Below are positions 1 to 6,671 of a stretch of DNA of 13,362 nt, piece after piece. The stretch's first letter is position 1; each line of letters begins with the position of its first letter. The notes under the pieces were generated by a model. That model saw only the letters and a program-made list of their open reading frames with translations, did no database searches and had not been told where the DNA came from. This DNA is from an uncultured Chloroflexota bacterium (lineage in GTDB: Bacteria > Chloroflexota > Dehalococcoidia > UBA3495): assembly GCA_913020235.1 (NCBI GenBank), contig CAJWBT010000024.1, forward strand, positions 1 to 13,362, in the 5' to 3' direction. The position numbers and the translations under genes are program-made.

Positions 1-676
1 CCGGCCGCTCGATCTTCTTGCCGTTGGCGTACTGTCCGGTGAACTTGACCCTCAGCAGGTTCAACACCGCCTCCTGCATGGCCACCTCCACCTTCTGGCC
101 CTTGCCCGTCTTCTCCCGCTGCCAGAGGGCGCCGAGGATACCGATAACGGTGTGCATGCCGGTGCCCGAGTCTCCCACGTTGGGCGCCGAAACGGTGGGC
201 GGGTTCTCGGGGAAGCCGGTCATGCTCATGGCGCCGCTGGTGGCCTGAGCGATCTGCTCGAAGCACTTGTAGGGGCTGTAGGGGCCGGTGGTGCCAAAGC
301 CCTTGATGGTGGCGTAGATGAGCCGGGGGTTCAGCTCTTTCAGCGTATCCCAGCCCAGGCCGAAACGCTCCATCACTCCCAGGGAGTAGTTCTCCACCAC
401 AATGTCCGCCTGTTTGATGATCTCTTTGCAGATGTCCTGGCCCTTCTGGCTCCTCAGGTTCAAGGTTATGCTGCGTTTGTTGCCGTTGAGGAGCAGAAAG
501 AATGGGCTGTCCAGGTCGGGGGTCCCTCCCAGATTGGTGCGCGTGCTGTCGCCGCCCCGGGGGTCCTCCACCTTGACCACGTTTGCCCCCAACCAGGCCA
601 GCATCTGGGTGCACGACGGCCCGGCCTGGTTCCTGGTGAAGTCAACAACTTGGATACCTTCCAGTGCTTTTTCCAT
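1..676 (-). CDS. Class III (CaiB/BaiF) CoA-transferase, formyl-CoA transferase-like, partial
   Basis: The 225 visible residues are the N-terminal half of a family III CoA-transferase, which moves CoA between carboxylic acids through an aspartyl-CoA thioester; the gene runs off the window start. The start is an ATG at 676 with a GGGAGGG Shine-Dalgarno eight bases upstream (685-691). Visible signatures are VVDFTRNQAGPSCTQ (10-24), LGANVVKVE (29-37), NKRSITLNL (66-74), ELNPRLIYATIKGFG (114-128) and the block GDSGTGMHTVIGIL (168-181). Asp169 falls at the same index as the catalytic Asp169 of Oxalobacter formyl-CoA transferase, and Gln17 is also kept. The position of that enzyme's Trp48 is Asn here, so oxalate/formyl-CoA specificity cannot be assumed. 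This is a close FRC-like sequence by eye. The family assignment is firm and the substrate is unknown. The DipZ-like gene lies 97 bases upstream on the same strand. Confidence 0.93.
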   Translation of the reverse strand, partial: MEKALEGIQVVDFTRNQAGPSCTQMLAWLGANVVKVEDPRGGDSTRTNLGGTPDLDSPFFLLLNGNKRSITLNLRSQKGQDICKEIIKQADIVVENYSLGVMERFGLGWDTLKELNPRLIYATIKGFGTTGPYSPYKCFEQIAQATSGAMSMTGFPENPPTVSAPNVGDSGTGMHTVIGILGALWQREKTGKGQKVEVAMQEAVLNLLRVKFTGQYANGKKIERP

Positions 677-730
677 AACAGTAGCCCTCCCTTCGGAATC
701 TCCACCCTGGGTGCTCACTTTCTGGGGGGC

Positions 731-739
731 ATTATAGCA
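731..739 (-). promoter_or_regulatory. Extended -10 promoter of the CoA-transferase gene
   Basis: On the minus strand the gap between the DipZ-like gene and the CoA-transferase contains TGCTATAAT, a consensus extended -10 (TGn plus TATAAT). It lies about 55 bases upstream of the ATG. No good -35 is seen at 16-18 bp spacing, which is usual for extended -10 promoters. If used, the CoA-transferase is transcribed independently of the upstream gene. This is a consensus match only. Confidence 0.5.
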
Positions 740-773
740 CGGGGCTGGGGAGGCTACCGGAAGCTTGCTGAGG

Positions 774-1874
774 TTACGGGCCCTCGGCGTAGGCGCCGAA
801 GGTAAAAGCGAAGAGGCCGAACCCATCGGAGTTGGAGCTGAGCCGCAGCTCGTGACCGCCAAACTCGGGCAGGGCCACCACCTGATACATGCGCCCCTCA
901 TCCACCGTGAAGAAGCTCCGGCCGTCCCTGATCTCCAGGTCCGCTCCGGCCTCTCCGCCGCGAACGGCTCGCCCGTCCATCGTCACCTGCACGTCGAAGG
1001 GCTCAATGCCCTGGGGGTCGATGACCGCGTTTACGCTGGTGGCGAAGAACTTCAGCGCAATGTAGTCCTCATATGCCTCTGTCGTCCGGGCGTGGCGCAG
1101 CGACTCTATTCCGCTAAACCAGGACCCTTGCAAATAGATGGAGTGGTTCTCGTGCTTGCCGGGGTCGTCGTAGACCACGATACGCTCCTTGCCATTGTAG
1201 TACTCCTGCTGCGCAACGTACTTGCCGCCGGGCGCTCTGTTGCGCTCGAACCCTCCGTAGATCTCCCGGGTAATCCCGCCGGACGAGCTGCGGGAGGAGG
1301 CCCGAGGATCGTAACTGGGCGCCGGCGAGGCGCCGGCCTTCACACTGGTGAGGTCCGCGCCGCCCACCGTCAACAGGTCGCGGATCCGCTGCTCGGTCTC
1401 GGTGTACGCGCCCTCGCCGAAGTGCTTGTAGCGGATCACGCCTTCCTGGTCCAATAGATATTTGGCCGGCCAGAAGCGGTTTCTATAGGCGCCCCAGGTG
1501 GCGAAGTCGTTGTCCTGGGCGATGGGGTATTCCAGGCCGAATCCCTCGGCCGCGTCAACTACGTTCTGGGTGGCCTTTTCGAACTCGAACTCCGGCGAAT
1601 GAACGCCCACAATCACCAGGCCCTGGTCCGCGTACCTGGCATGCCAGTCCTTCAGGAAGGGCATGGTGCGGATGCAATTGACACAGGTGTACGTCCAAAA
1701 ATCGACGAGCACCACCTTCCCCCGCAGCTCCTCCAGCGTCAATGGCTCCGAGTTTATCCAGTTGGCGATACCCCGGAACTCTGGGGCCGGGTTGCCCGCC
1801 TCGAATCCGGGCAAGCAAGCCGCCATGGTAAGAGCAACCGCCATGCCGGCTAGAAACAATCGCCCCCGTCTCAC
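774..1874 (-). CDS. DipZ/TlpA-type thioredoxin-fold lipoprotein
   Basis: This 366-residue protein is a predicted extracytoplasmic thiol-disulfide oxidoreductase. Residues 1-20 form a signal peptide (Arg-rich start, hydrophobic 6-19) ending in MAAC, a lipobox-like site with Cys20 as lipid anchor; Met at -3 is not canonical. A thioredoxin fold follows at about 28-170. Its active site is WTYTCVNCIRTMP, with redox pair Cys64 and Cys67, and a probable cis-proline at Pro136 in RFWPAKYLLD. The CVNC centre and the C-terminal beta-rich domain (about 200-366, ending FAFTFGAYAEGP) match the soluble part of DipZ proteins. The CcdA-like membrane half usually fused to DipZ is absent, so the electron donor must come from elsewhere. 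The start is GTG at 1874 with GGAGG (1881-1885) six bases upstream. The NUDIX gene ends 130 bases upstream. The role is inferred from family; substrates are unknown. Confidence 0.88.
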   Translation of the reverse strand: MRRGRLFLAGMAVALTMAACLPGFEAGNPAPEFRGIANWINSEPLTLEELRGKVVLVDFWTYTCVNCIRTMPFLKDWHARYADQGLVIVGVHSPEFEFEKATQNVVDAAEGFGLEYPIAQDNDFATWGAYRNRFWPAKYLLDQEGVIRYKHFGEGAYTETEQRIRDLLTVGGADLTSVKAGASPAPSYDPRASSRSSSGGITREIYGGFERNRAPGGKYVAQQEYYNGKERIVVYDDPGKHENHSIYLQGSWFSGIESLRHARTTEAYEDYIALKFFATSVNAVIDPQGIEPFDVQVTMDGRAVRGGEAGADLEIRDGRSFFTVDEGRMYQVVALPEFGGHELRLSSNSDGFGLFAFTFGAYAEGP

Positions 1875-2004
1875 GGGCAGCCTCCGTTAGTTCTCCAGTG
1901 TCACATTGGTCTACGAAAACCATGGGTCTCCCGGTTCCACTGGTCCGAGGGCTTGTGCCAAAACCGAAGCCTTCGATTCCGCCCCGTGTTCGTTCCGCGA
2001 CCTG

Positions 2005-2472
2005 TCAGCACACAACCGCCGCCTCCGCTCCGGCAAGCGCGTGATCAATTCGCTCTCGGTGATGCTCCATCATGTCCATGGACTTCATCTCGTCGACCGA
2101 AAAATATCCGAACTCCGTCGTTTCATCACTGAGGCAAAGTTCCCCGCCGATGGGCACCGCTTCGAAACTTAGCGCCACCGGCTGAATGCGATTGCCGTCG
2201 GCGTACTCGATGATCAGGTGCGGACTCGTATACACGCCCACCAATCTGCCAACACGGACCACCAGTCCGGTTTCCTCCAAGACCTCTCGCGCGCACGCCT
2301 CGGCGGCGCTCTCACCCGGCTCCATGGCGCCACCGGGCAAACACCACCGGCCGTTGTCGGCCCGGCGGGTGAGCAGCACCTTTTGCCTGCCGGAGTCGAA
2401 AATCGTGGCGGAGCATCCCGGACCTAGCTTCCCACTTTCGCCTATCCTGTCACCGTAAATCAGTTTTGACAC
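2005..2472 (-). CDS. NUDIX hydrolase
   Basis: This 155-residue protein is a NUDIX hydrolase, cleaving a nucleoside diphosphate linked to another moiety using divalent metal. The full Nudix box is present at residues 48-70: Gly48, five residues, Glu54, seven residues, then REVLEETGL (62-70) with the metal-binding glutamates. Upstream strands carry KVLLTRRADNGRWCLPGG (31-48), which places it with the MutT/ADP-ribose-pyrophosphatase-like clan and says little on substrate. The start is taken as GTG at 2472, because an in-frame TGA lies four codons upstream. Length is normal for a stand-alone NUDIX enzyme. The neighbours are the DipZ-like gene 130 bases downstream and the Pro/Thr-linker gene 274 bases upstream, and neither hints at the substrate. 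Confidence 0.92.
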   Translation of the reverse strand: MSKLIYGDRIGESGKLGPGCSATIFDSGRQKVLLTRRADNGRWCLPGGAMEPGESAAEACAREVLEETGLVVRVGRLVGVYTSPHLIIEYADGNRIQPVALSFEAVPIGGELCLSDETTEFGYFSVDEMKSMDMMEHHRERIDHALAGAEAAVVC

Positions 2473-2484
2473 GTCGAATTGTCA

Positions 2485-2493
2485 CACCTCCTT
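2485..2493 (-). promoter_or_regulatory. Near-perfect Shine-Dalgarno at long spacing from the NUDIX start
   Basis: AAGGAGGTG on the minus strand is an almost ideal anti-16S match. It lies 12 bases from the GTG start at 2472, longer than the usual 5-9. No alternative in-frame start is available, because an in-frame TGA precedes the GTG. Confidence 0.6.
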
Positions 2494-2525
2494 AAACCTC
2501 GCACTGGCAACTCTTCCGACGCACG

Positions 2526-2570
2526 AAATCCCCCTGCATACCCTTTAACAAAGGGGACTGAGGGGGATTT
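2526..2570. repeat. Nested palindromic repeat (REP-like hairpin)
   Basis: AAATCCCCCT (2526-2535) is perfectly inverted as AGGGGGATTT (2561-2570). Inside it, CCCTTT (2541-2546) pairs with AAAGGG (2550-2555) around a three-base loop. The 45-bp unit lies in the 274-bp non-coding gap between the NUDIX gene and the Pro/Thr-linker gene. I recall this AAATCCCCCT...AGGGGGATTT architecture as a common dispersed hairpin in many bacterial genomes, but that is memory and was not searched. On the minus strand it could also end the upstream transcript, though it is not a classical GC-stem plus U-tract terminator. Confidence 0.7.
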
Positions 2571-2746
2571 TCTTCCGCCGATGCCCTTGATTGAGGTTAG
2601 CGGTCAATACGAGAATCATCAGCATGCTCAGAAGACCCTATCGGGCCGCCACCAACGGTTAGGGACCGACGCCTGCCGCCGCGCTCTATGACGTTTACCA
2701 GAGCCAGACCTAGCCGGCCCAGACCACCCGGCAAAGATCGGCCGCC

Positions 2747-3904
2747 CTAGCTTCCTTGAGCTTTGAAATACAGATCCCTCTGGCCTTTCAGCTTTTCCCA
2801 GACCGGCTCTGGCACCAGGGCCTGGATGCTGTTGTAGATGTCTCTCACGGATCCCGCGCCCCAGTAGGGGACCGCGAATTCATCCCCGCCGGCGGTAACT
2901 TTGAGCGACTCGGATGTGCCCCCTGTTAGCCTCCGGGCAGGTTTCGAGGCTTCCCAGTCCTTGGTGAACACCTCCTGCTCCGCCATCAGGACATACAACT
3001 TCTCCAGTTCCAGTTCATCCACGGTGAACGGTTCCTGCCAGGTCGGCGGGTCGTTGGACGCATAATCGGGAGTGTACAGGATTTCCCCTTTTTGACCGGG
3101 GCCGACACGGATCGTGTAGCTGAAGTGGCCCGGGGGAGGAACACTGCCGGCACTCCAGGCATACCGGGCCAAGAAATCCTGTGGGCGTTTGCCGGTCGGG
3201 ATACCGCCGGGAGTGACGGAGATGGGAGTGGGTATCGCAGCCGGTGCACTCGTGGAGGTGGGTCTCGGCGTCGGCATCGGCGTGGGCAACCTCGTCGGTG
3301 TTGGCAGAAGCAACGGCACGGCCGTCGGTGGAGGCGTTGGCTTGCGGGTGGTGGGAGATGGAGCAGGCGGCGTGGCCGGCCTGGGCGTTGACGATGGTGT
3401 TGGCGATGATGTTGGCGTTGGTGTTCGTGTCGGTGTTGCAATAGCCGTCGGTGTGGTGGTGGGCAGCACGCCAACTGCCGGCGCCGAGGTGGGGCCCGCC
3501 GGGGTCAAACCGGGAGTCGGGCCTCCCGGGCTTTCGCTTCCGTCGCGGCCCGCTGCGCCCAGGGCCACCCCGACCACCACCGCAATAACCGCCACCGCTG
3601 CTACTATGCCCGCCGCAATGGCAGGAACGGGTAACCTTCCCTTGCCCTTTGGCAGCCCCAACACCTGGCGGTGGGCGACTACACCCTCTTTCTCGATGAA
3701 GAACTGCTCTCGCCCGGGAGCGCCGGCGAAGTCTCCCTCGGGGCGAAAGGACAGGGTGACGGTATAATAGTCCTCCCCTTCCTCCTGCTCCACCGCGTCG
3801 AAGACCATTCGGACCCCGGCGAAGCGAGCCCCGTAGTTGCCCGGGTCTTCCCGAGCCGTCCGCATTGCGAGGACGCGAGCCTGCTCCAGCGAGACGTAGC
3901 CCAA
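2747..3904 (-). CDS. Single-pass membrane protein with Pro/Thr-rich linker and extracellular domain
   Basis: I do not recognise a named family. The 385-residue product has four parts. Residues 1-90 form a compact N-terminal domain (YVSLEQARVLAMRTARED, EDYYTVTLSFRPEG, EQFFIEKEGVVAHRQVL) that looks cytoplasmic. Residues 92-117 form one transmembrane helix. Residues about 121-236 are a low-complexity Pro/Thr/Ser linker. Residues about 240-385 are a globular domain (HFSYTIRVGPGQKGEILYTPD, WQEPFTVDELELEKLYVLM, VPEPVWEKL) expected outside the cell. This tripartite layout is common for Chloroflexota surface proteins. The annotated start is a TTG at 3904, the only standard start in frame, and its Shine-Dalgarno is poor. 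The frame stays open upstream to 4021 and encodes EKFDFDLAGET immediately before it, which looks like genuine N-terminal sequence. A better start (GTG at 3963) lies in the +1 frame across an A6 run. The 5' end is therefore uncertain. The MFS gene ends at 4002 just upstream. Confidence 0.85.
   Translation of the reverse strand: MGYVSLEQARVLAMRTAREDPGNYGARFAGVRMVFDAVEQEEGEDYYTVTLSFRPEGDFAGAPGREQFFIEKEGVVAHRQVLGLPKGKGRLPVPAIAAGIVAAVAVIAVVVGVALGAAGRDGSESPGGPTPGLTPAGPTSAPAVGVLPTTTPTAIATPTRTPTPTSSPTPSSTPRPATPPAPSPTTRKPTPPPTAVPLLLPTPTRLPTPMPTPRPTSTSAPAAIPTPISVTPGGIPTGKRPQDFLARYAWSAGSVPPPGHFSYTIRVGPGQKGEILYTPDYASNDPPTWQEPFTVDELELEKLYVLMAEQEVFTKDWEASKPARRLTGGTSESLKVTAGGDEFAVPYWGAGSVRDIYNSIQALVPEPVWEKLKGQRDLYFKAQGS
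3197..3544 (-). repeat. Low-complexity tract encoding the Pro/Thr/Ser linker
   Basis: About 350 bases of imprecise tandem triplets, read on the plus strand as repeated GGCGTTGGC, GGTGTTGG and GATGATG units. They encode the linker of the membrane protein at residues about 121-236 (PTP, TPTP and PTPT runs). Repeats of this kind change length easily and create long false open frames on the opposite strand. Confidence 0.75.
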
Positions 3905-4000
3905 GGTCTCACCGGCAAGGTCGAAGTCGAACTTCTCTTCCTTTTTTCTTCTTCTTCTTCCACGGCCGAGCGCAGTCCCAAGAATCAGGTAGCTGCCTTC

Positions 4001-4006
4001 ATTATA
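4001..4006 (-). promoter_or_regulatory. Consensus -10 hexamer overlapping the MFS stop codon
   Basis: TATAAT on the minus strand overlaps the end of the MFS gene. No convincing -35 is present at 17 bp; a TTGACG at 4017-4022 is only 10 bp away. If used, transcription would begin near 3994, consistent with the Pro/Thr-linker gene starting upstream of 3904. Weak evidence. Confidence 0.3.
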
Positions 4007-5393
4007 GACACAAGGGCGTCAAGCGCATAGGGGGCGGATGGCCGGCGAGCAGGTCCTTGCTAGCGGCGGGAGCGTCCAATGCGGTTGAGTCCGTCACCCG
4101 GATGGGGGGCTTGGGCTTGGGGAGGTTCCAGAACAATACGGCCGCCAACAGATACACGCCGATCATGGGGATAAGGGCCCAGTAATAGCTGCCGTAAGTA
4201 TCGTAAATCCAACCCGCGAACACCGGCATTCCCATTGACATGAAGCTGTGTACGGCGGTGACGCCGCCCCGGAGGGTGGCAAAGCTGGTGCGGCCGAAGA
4301 AGTCTCCGATGAGCGACCAGGACGCGCCGCTGGCGCCCTCGGCGAAAGCGAACATCGCGCCAAAGATGAGCAACTGCCACAGCGCCCCTCCGCTCAGGAG
4401 TAGAAGTACTAGACTGATTGCTCCCAGAATCATGGTGATACCGATCATCTTCTGTTTGGCCCACTTGTCACCTACCCAGCCGATCATGACCCTGAGCGGA
4501 ATGGAGGTAAAGGCGACAAAGGCCACCACAAAGGCTCCGGCGGCCTCCGTTTGCCCCTTCCAAACCATCAAGGGCACCAGGTGCACGAACACCCCGGTGT
4601 GGGCCGCGATTCGCAGGCCCATGGATAGCGCCAAGAGCCAGTAGTCCGGCGTTCTCAGTGCCTCCTTCGTCGTGAAATCCACGGTCGTGTAGTGGCGGCC
4701 GAACCGCAACGGTCTCGCGCCGGAGGGGGCCTGGCCGGGGCCGGCCGGCTCCGAGTCGCCATCCGGCAGCAGGCCCATGCTCTCGGGGGAACGGCGTATC
4801 ACCACCGACAAGGGGATCACCACGCCCAGAATGACCAGGCCAGATATGAAGGCACTGGTCCTCCAACCCACGCCAAGCACTATGAACGCGACCGCCGGGG
4901 TGATGAGGGCGCCGCCTATGGAGCTGCCCATGGAGGTGACGGACATCGCCAGACCTTTACGGCGAATGAACCACTGGTTGACCGCCGCCATGACGCCGTG
5001 GTTGAAGCCGGCATTCATGCCCATGGAAAGGACGCCGATATACACGAGGAGGAATGTGGTAAAGCTGTGAGTTTGGGATAGCAGCATGAACCCCAGGCCG
5101 GCCAGAAGACCGCCGATGGCGACCATCGTCCGGGGACCCAGACGGTCCACGAGGTACCCCGCCACCGGCCCTTCAATCCCCCCTTCCATCCGAGCCAGGC
5201 CGTAGGCCAACGACGTGGAGGCCCGGCTCAGGCCCAAGTCACGGGTCACCGGAAGGAAGTAGATTGAGAAGCCGGTCCAGTAGGTGCCTCCCGCCAGGGC
5301 ATTGAAGACGCAGCCTGCCGCAACAATCCACCAGCCGTAGAAGACCTTGCGGCTCTCCCGGATGCTGCCGGCGGTTTGTCGCCTATCTCTCAA
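4002..5393 (-). CDS. Major facilitator superfamily transporter
   Basis: This 463-residue polytopic inner-membrane protein has about 12 hydrophobic helices and the MFS size. The loop 2-3 signature is GYLVDRLGPRTM (79-90, the GxxxDRxGxR motif A). Helix 1 begins FYGWWIVAAGC (18-28), a start typical of the oxalate/formate- and monocarboxylate-type MFS branch, and RRKGLAMSVTSMGSSIGG follows in the fifth-helix region. A central loop rich in Pro and Gly (about 210-230) links the two halves. I infer uptake or exchange of a small organic acid; the substrate cannot be read from sequence. The start is TTG at 5393, because an in-frame TGA lies three codons upstream and no later ATG or GTG precedes the first helix. 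The Shine-Dalgarno is weak. The gene lies 180 bases after the ASST-like gene and just before the Pro/Thr-linker gene. Confidence 0.9.
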   Translation of the reverse strand: MRDRRQTAGSIRESRKVFYGWWIVAAGCVFNALAGGTYWTGFSIYFLPVTRDLGLSRASTSLAYGLARMEGGIEGPVAGYLVDRLGPRTMVAIGGLLAGLGFMLLSQTHSFTTFLLVYIGVLSMGMNAGFNHGVMAAVNQWFIRRKGLAMSVTSMGSSIGGALITPAVAFIVLGVGWRTSAFISGLVILGVVIPLSVVIRRSPESMGLLPDGDSEPAGPGQAPSGARPLRFGRHYTTVDFTTKEALRTPDYWLLALSMGLRIAAHTGVFVHLVPLMVWKGQTEAAGAFVVAFVAFTSIPLRVMIGWVGDKWAKQKMIGITMILGAISLVLLLLSGGALWQLLIFGAMFAFAEGASGASWSLIGDFFGRTSFATLRGGVTAVHSFMSMGMPVFAGWIYDTYGSYYWALIPMIGVYLLAAVLFWNLPKPKPPIRVTDSTALDAPAASKDLLAGHPPPMRLTPLCL

Positions 5394-5540
5394 GCAATCT
5401 CATTTCGTTCCTGGGTGGGAATCCCGGCTGACCTGGACTCAACATTAGGGCCTGCCACCGATGACCCGCGGCTCTCGCGTTTAACGAACGCCGCGTCCCG
5501 ATATCTGAGGCGTCCGGCACCTCCCGCATTCTTACTTCAG

Positions 5541-5564
5541 CCGGCCCGGCGGCCGGGAAGCCGG
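5541..5564 (-). terminator. GC-rich hairpin after the ASST-like gene
   Basis: CCCGG (5545-5549) pairs with CCGGG (5553-5557) and is flanked by CCGG on both sides (5541-5544, 5561-5564). It starts about 10 bases after the ASST-like stop codon on the minus strand. There is no U-tract after it, so intrinsic termination is only a possibility. Confidence 0.3.
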
Positions 5565-5573
5565 TATGCCCCC

Positions 5574-6671
5574 TCACGCCGTGTGAAGGCGGTTCTGCCA
5601 GGCGAAACCCTTGGGGTCGAGGTCCTTGCCCTTGAACCCGGAAAAGTCTGGGCTATAGCGGTAGGCGCGAAAGACCCGGTTTGCATTGCCGAACCGCTCC
5701 CCGTAGCCGAAGAACGGGTTCACGAACTCCCACACCATCTCACCTTCGTGGGTGACCTCGAACAGCCGTCCGGTCATCCCCTCGCATATCAGCGTGTTTC
5801 CGTTGGGAAGCCGCTGGGCGCCGCTGATGAACGCGCTGAAGAAGTCCCACCCGGGCTGGGTCTTGTACTCCCACCGGATTTCCTCGGTCTCTGGGTCCAC
5901 CTCGACAACCCTCGAACGGGGAAATGGCGCCGAGATGCTATGCCAACCGTTGTCGAAGATGAGCACGTTGCCGTTCTCCAGGAGATTCGGGGCGTGGGGG
6001 TGCCCCAATTGGTCCCGGCCCCACTTCCAGGCGAACTCGCCGCTTTTCTTGTCCACGATCGCCACGGTGTCCAGCACCCGGAAACTCAGCATCACGTTCC
6101 CGTCGGGAAGGACCAGACAGGTGTTGGTATGGGTCCACTCGTCCCTCCGGTGGACGAGACAGATGATGTCCGTTTCCGGGTCAAGATGCTGGTAGGCGTG
6201 CCACTCCCAGACCGACCCGCCGGCGGGAGTGACCTCCTTCAAGTAGTCGCACCAGATCCCGGCCTCGTGCTCGGTCCCCGGGTGCCCTCCCTTGACCCGC
6301 TTGGCCAAGTCCGAGGGGACCAGCTCCCAGCCCAGTACCATGGTGTTGCCATTGGGCATCCGGCAAAAGTCGTGGTGAAGGGTATCCTCCACATACTCCC
6401 AGATGGTCTCGCCACCCCAGCCGATCTCCATCACAACGCCGCCCTGCCCTCCGAAAGGCACGGGTGACCTGCCGGCATGGCATCCGACCAGCAGGTTGCC
6501 GTTCTCCAGCAGATAGCCGTAGTCGCCGGGGCGGTGCGGCAACCGCCAGCGGTGGACTATATTGCCCCGCATATCTATGAGGTAGACGTTGGAGCCCTCC
6601 AGTGGGGCGAAGAGCGTGTAGCCGGCGAAGGCCTTCTCAGGGTTGTACTGGGTCAGTCCTAGCTGTCTCAT
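5574..6671 (-). CDS. Arylsulfotransferase (ASST)-family beta-propeller protein
   Basis: This 365-residue protein is built from propeller-blade repeats, each carrying an asparagine-turn motif: LLENGN (54-59), MPNGN (105-109), LPDGN (188-192), LLENGN (230-235) and LPNGN (288-292). Each is followed by a hydrophobic strand, with Trp-Glu/Lys-Trp strands such as TIWEY, SVWEWH, AWKWG, IRWEY and MVWEF before it. This matches the arylsulfotransferase family, whose known members move sulfate between phenols through a sulfohistidine. Conserved-looking histidines are HHDF (99-102), EWTHTNT (178-184) and GHPHAPN (223-229). I cannot say which one, if any, is the sulfated residue. There is no signal peptide, whereas characterised ASSTs are periplasmic, so this is a cytosolic relative of uncertain activity. 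The start is ATG at 6671 with AAAGGA (6682-6687) ten bases upstream. It is the first gene of the minus-strand run. Confidence 0.85.
   Translation of the reverse strand: MRQLGLTQYNPEKAFAGYTLFAPLEGSNVYLIDMRGNIVHRWRLPHRPGDYGYLLENGNLLVGCHAGRSPVPFGGQGGVVMEIGWGGETIWEYVEDTLHHDFCRMPNGNTMVLGWELVPSDLAKRVKGGHPGTEHEAGIWCDYLKEVTPAGGSVWEWHAYQHLDPETDIICLVHRRDEWTHTNTCLVLPDGNVMLSFRVLDTVAIVDKKSGEFAWKWGRDQLGHPHAPNLLENGNVLIFDNGWHSISAPFPRSRVVEVDPETEEIRWEYKTQPGWDFFSAFISGAQRLPNGNTLICEGMTGRLFEVTHEGEMVWEFVNPFFGYGERFGNANRVFRAYRYSPDFSGFKGKDLDPKGFAWQNRLHTA

Noticed and set aside
152..805. A 217-codon plus-strand open frame opposite the CoA-transferase
   Set aside because: It covers the CoA-transferase, whose minus frame matches FRC residue by residue; the plus product is low-complexity Gly/Ala/Arg/His.
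3189..3767. A 192-codon plus-strand open frame rich in Gly, Val and Ala
   Set aside because: It is the complement of the Pro/Thr linker repeats, so its composition is an artefact of those triplets.
3942..3948. A classical programmed -1 heptamer (A AAA AAG) at the A6 run
   Set aside because: The codons of the upstream GTG frame are not phased as the dnaX-type heptamer requires; only general A-run slippage or an indel would fit, so I do not claim programmed frameshifting.
5376..6467. A 363-codon open frame on the plus strand opposite the ASST-like gene
   Set aside because: It mirrors the ASST-like gene in a GC-rich sequence, shows no domain motifs, has no ribosome-binding site, and the minus frame has clear repeated family motifs.
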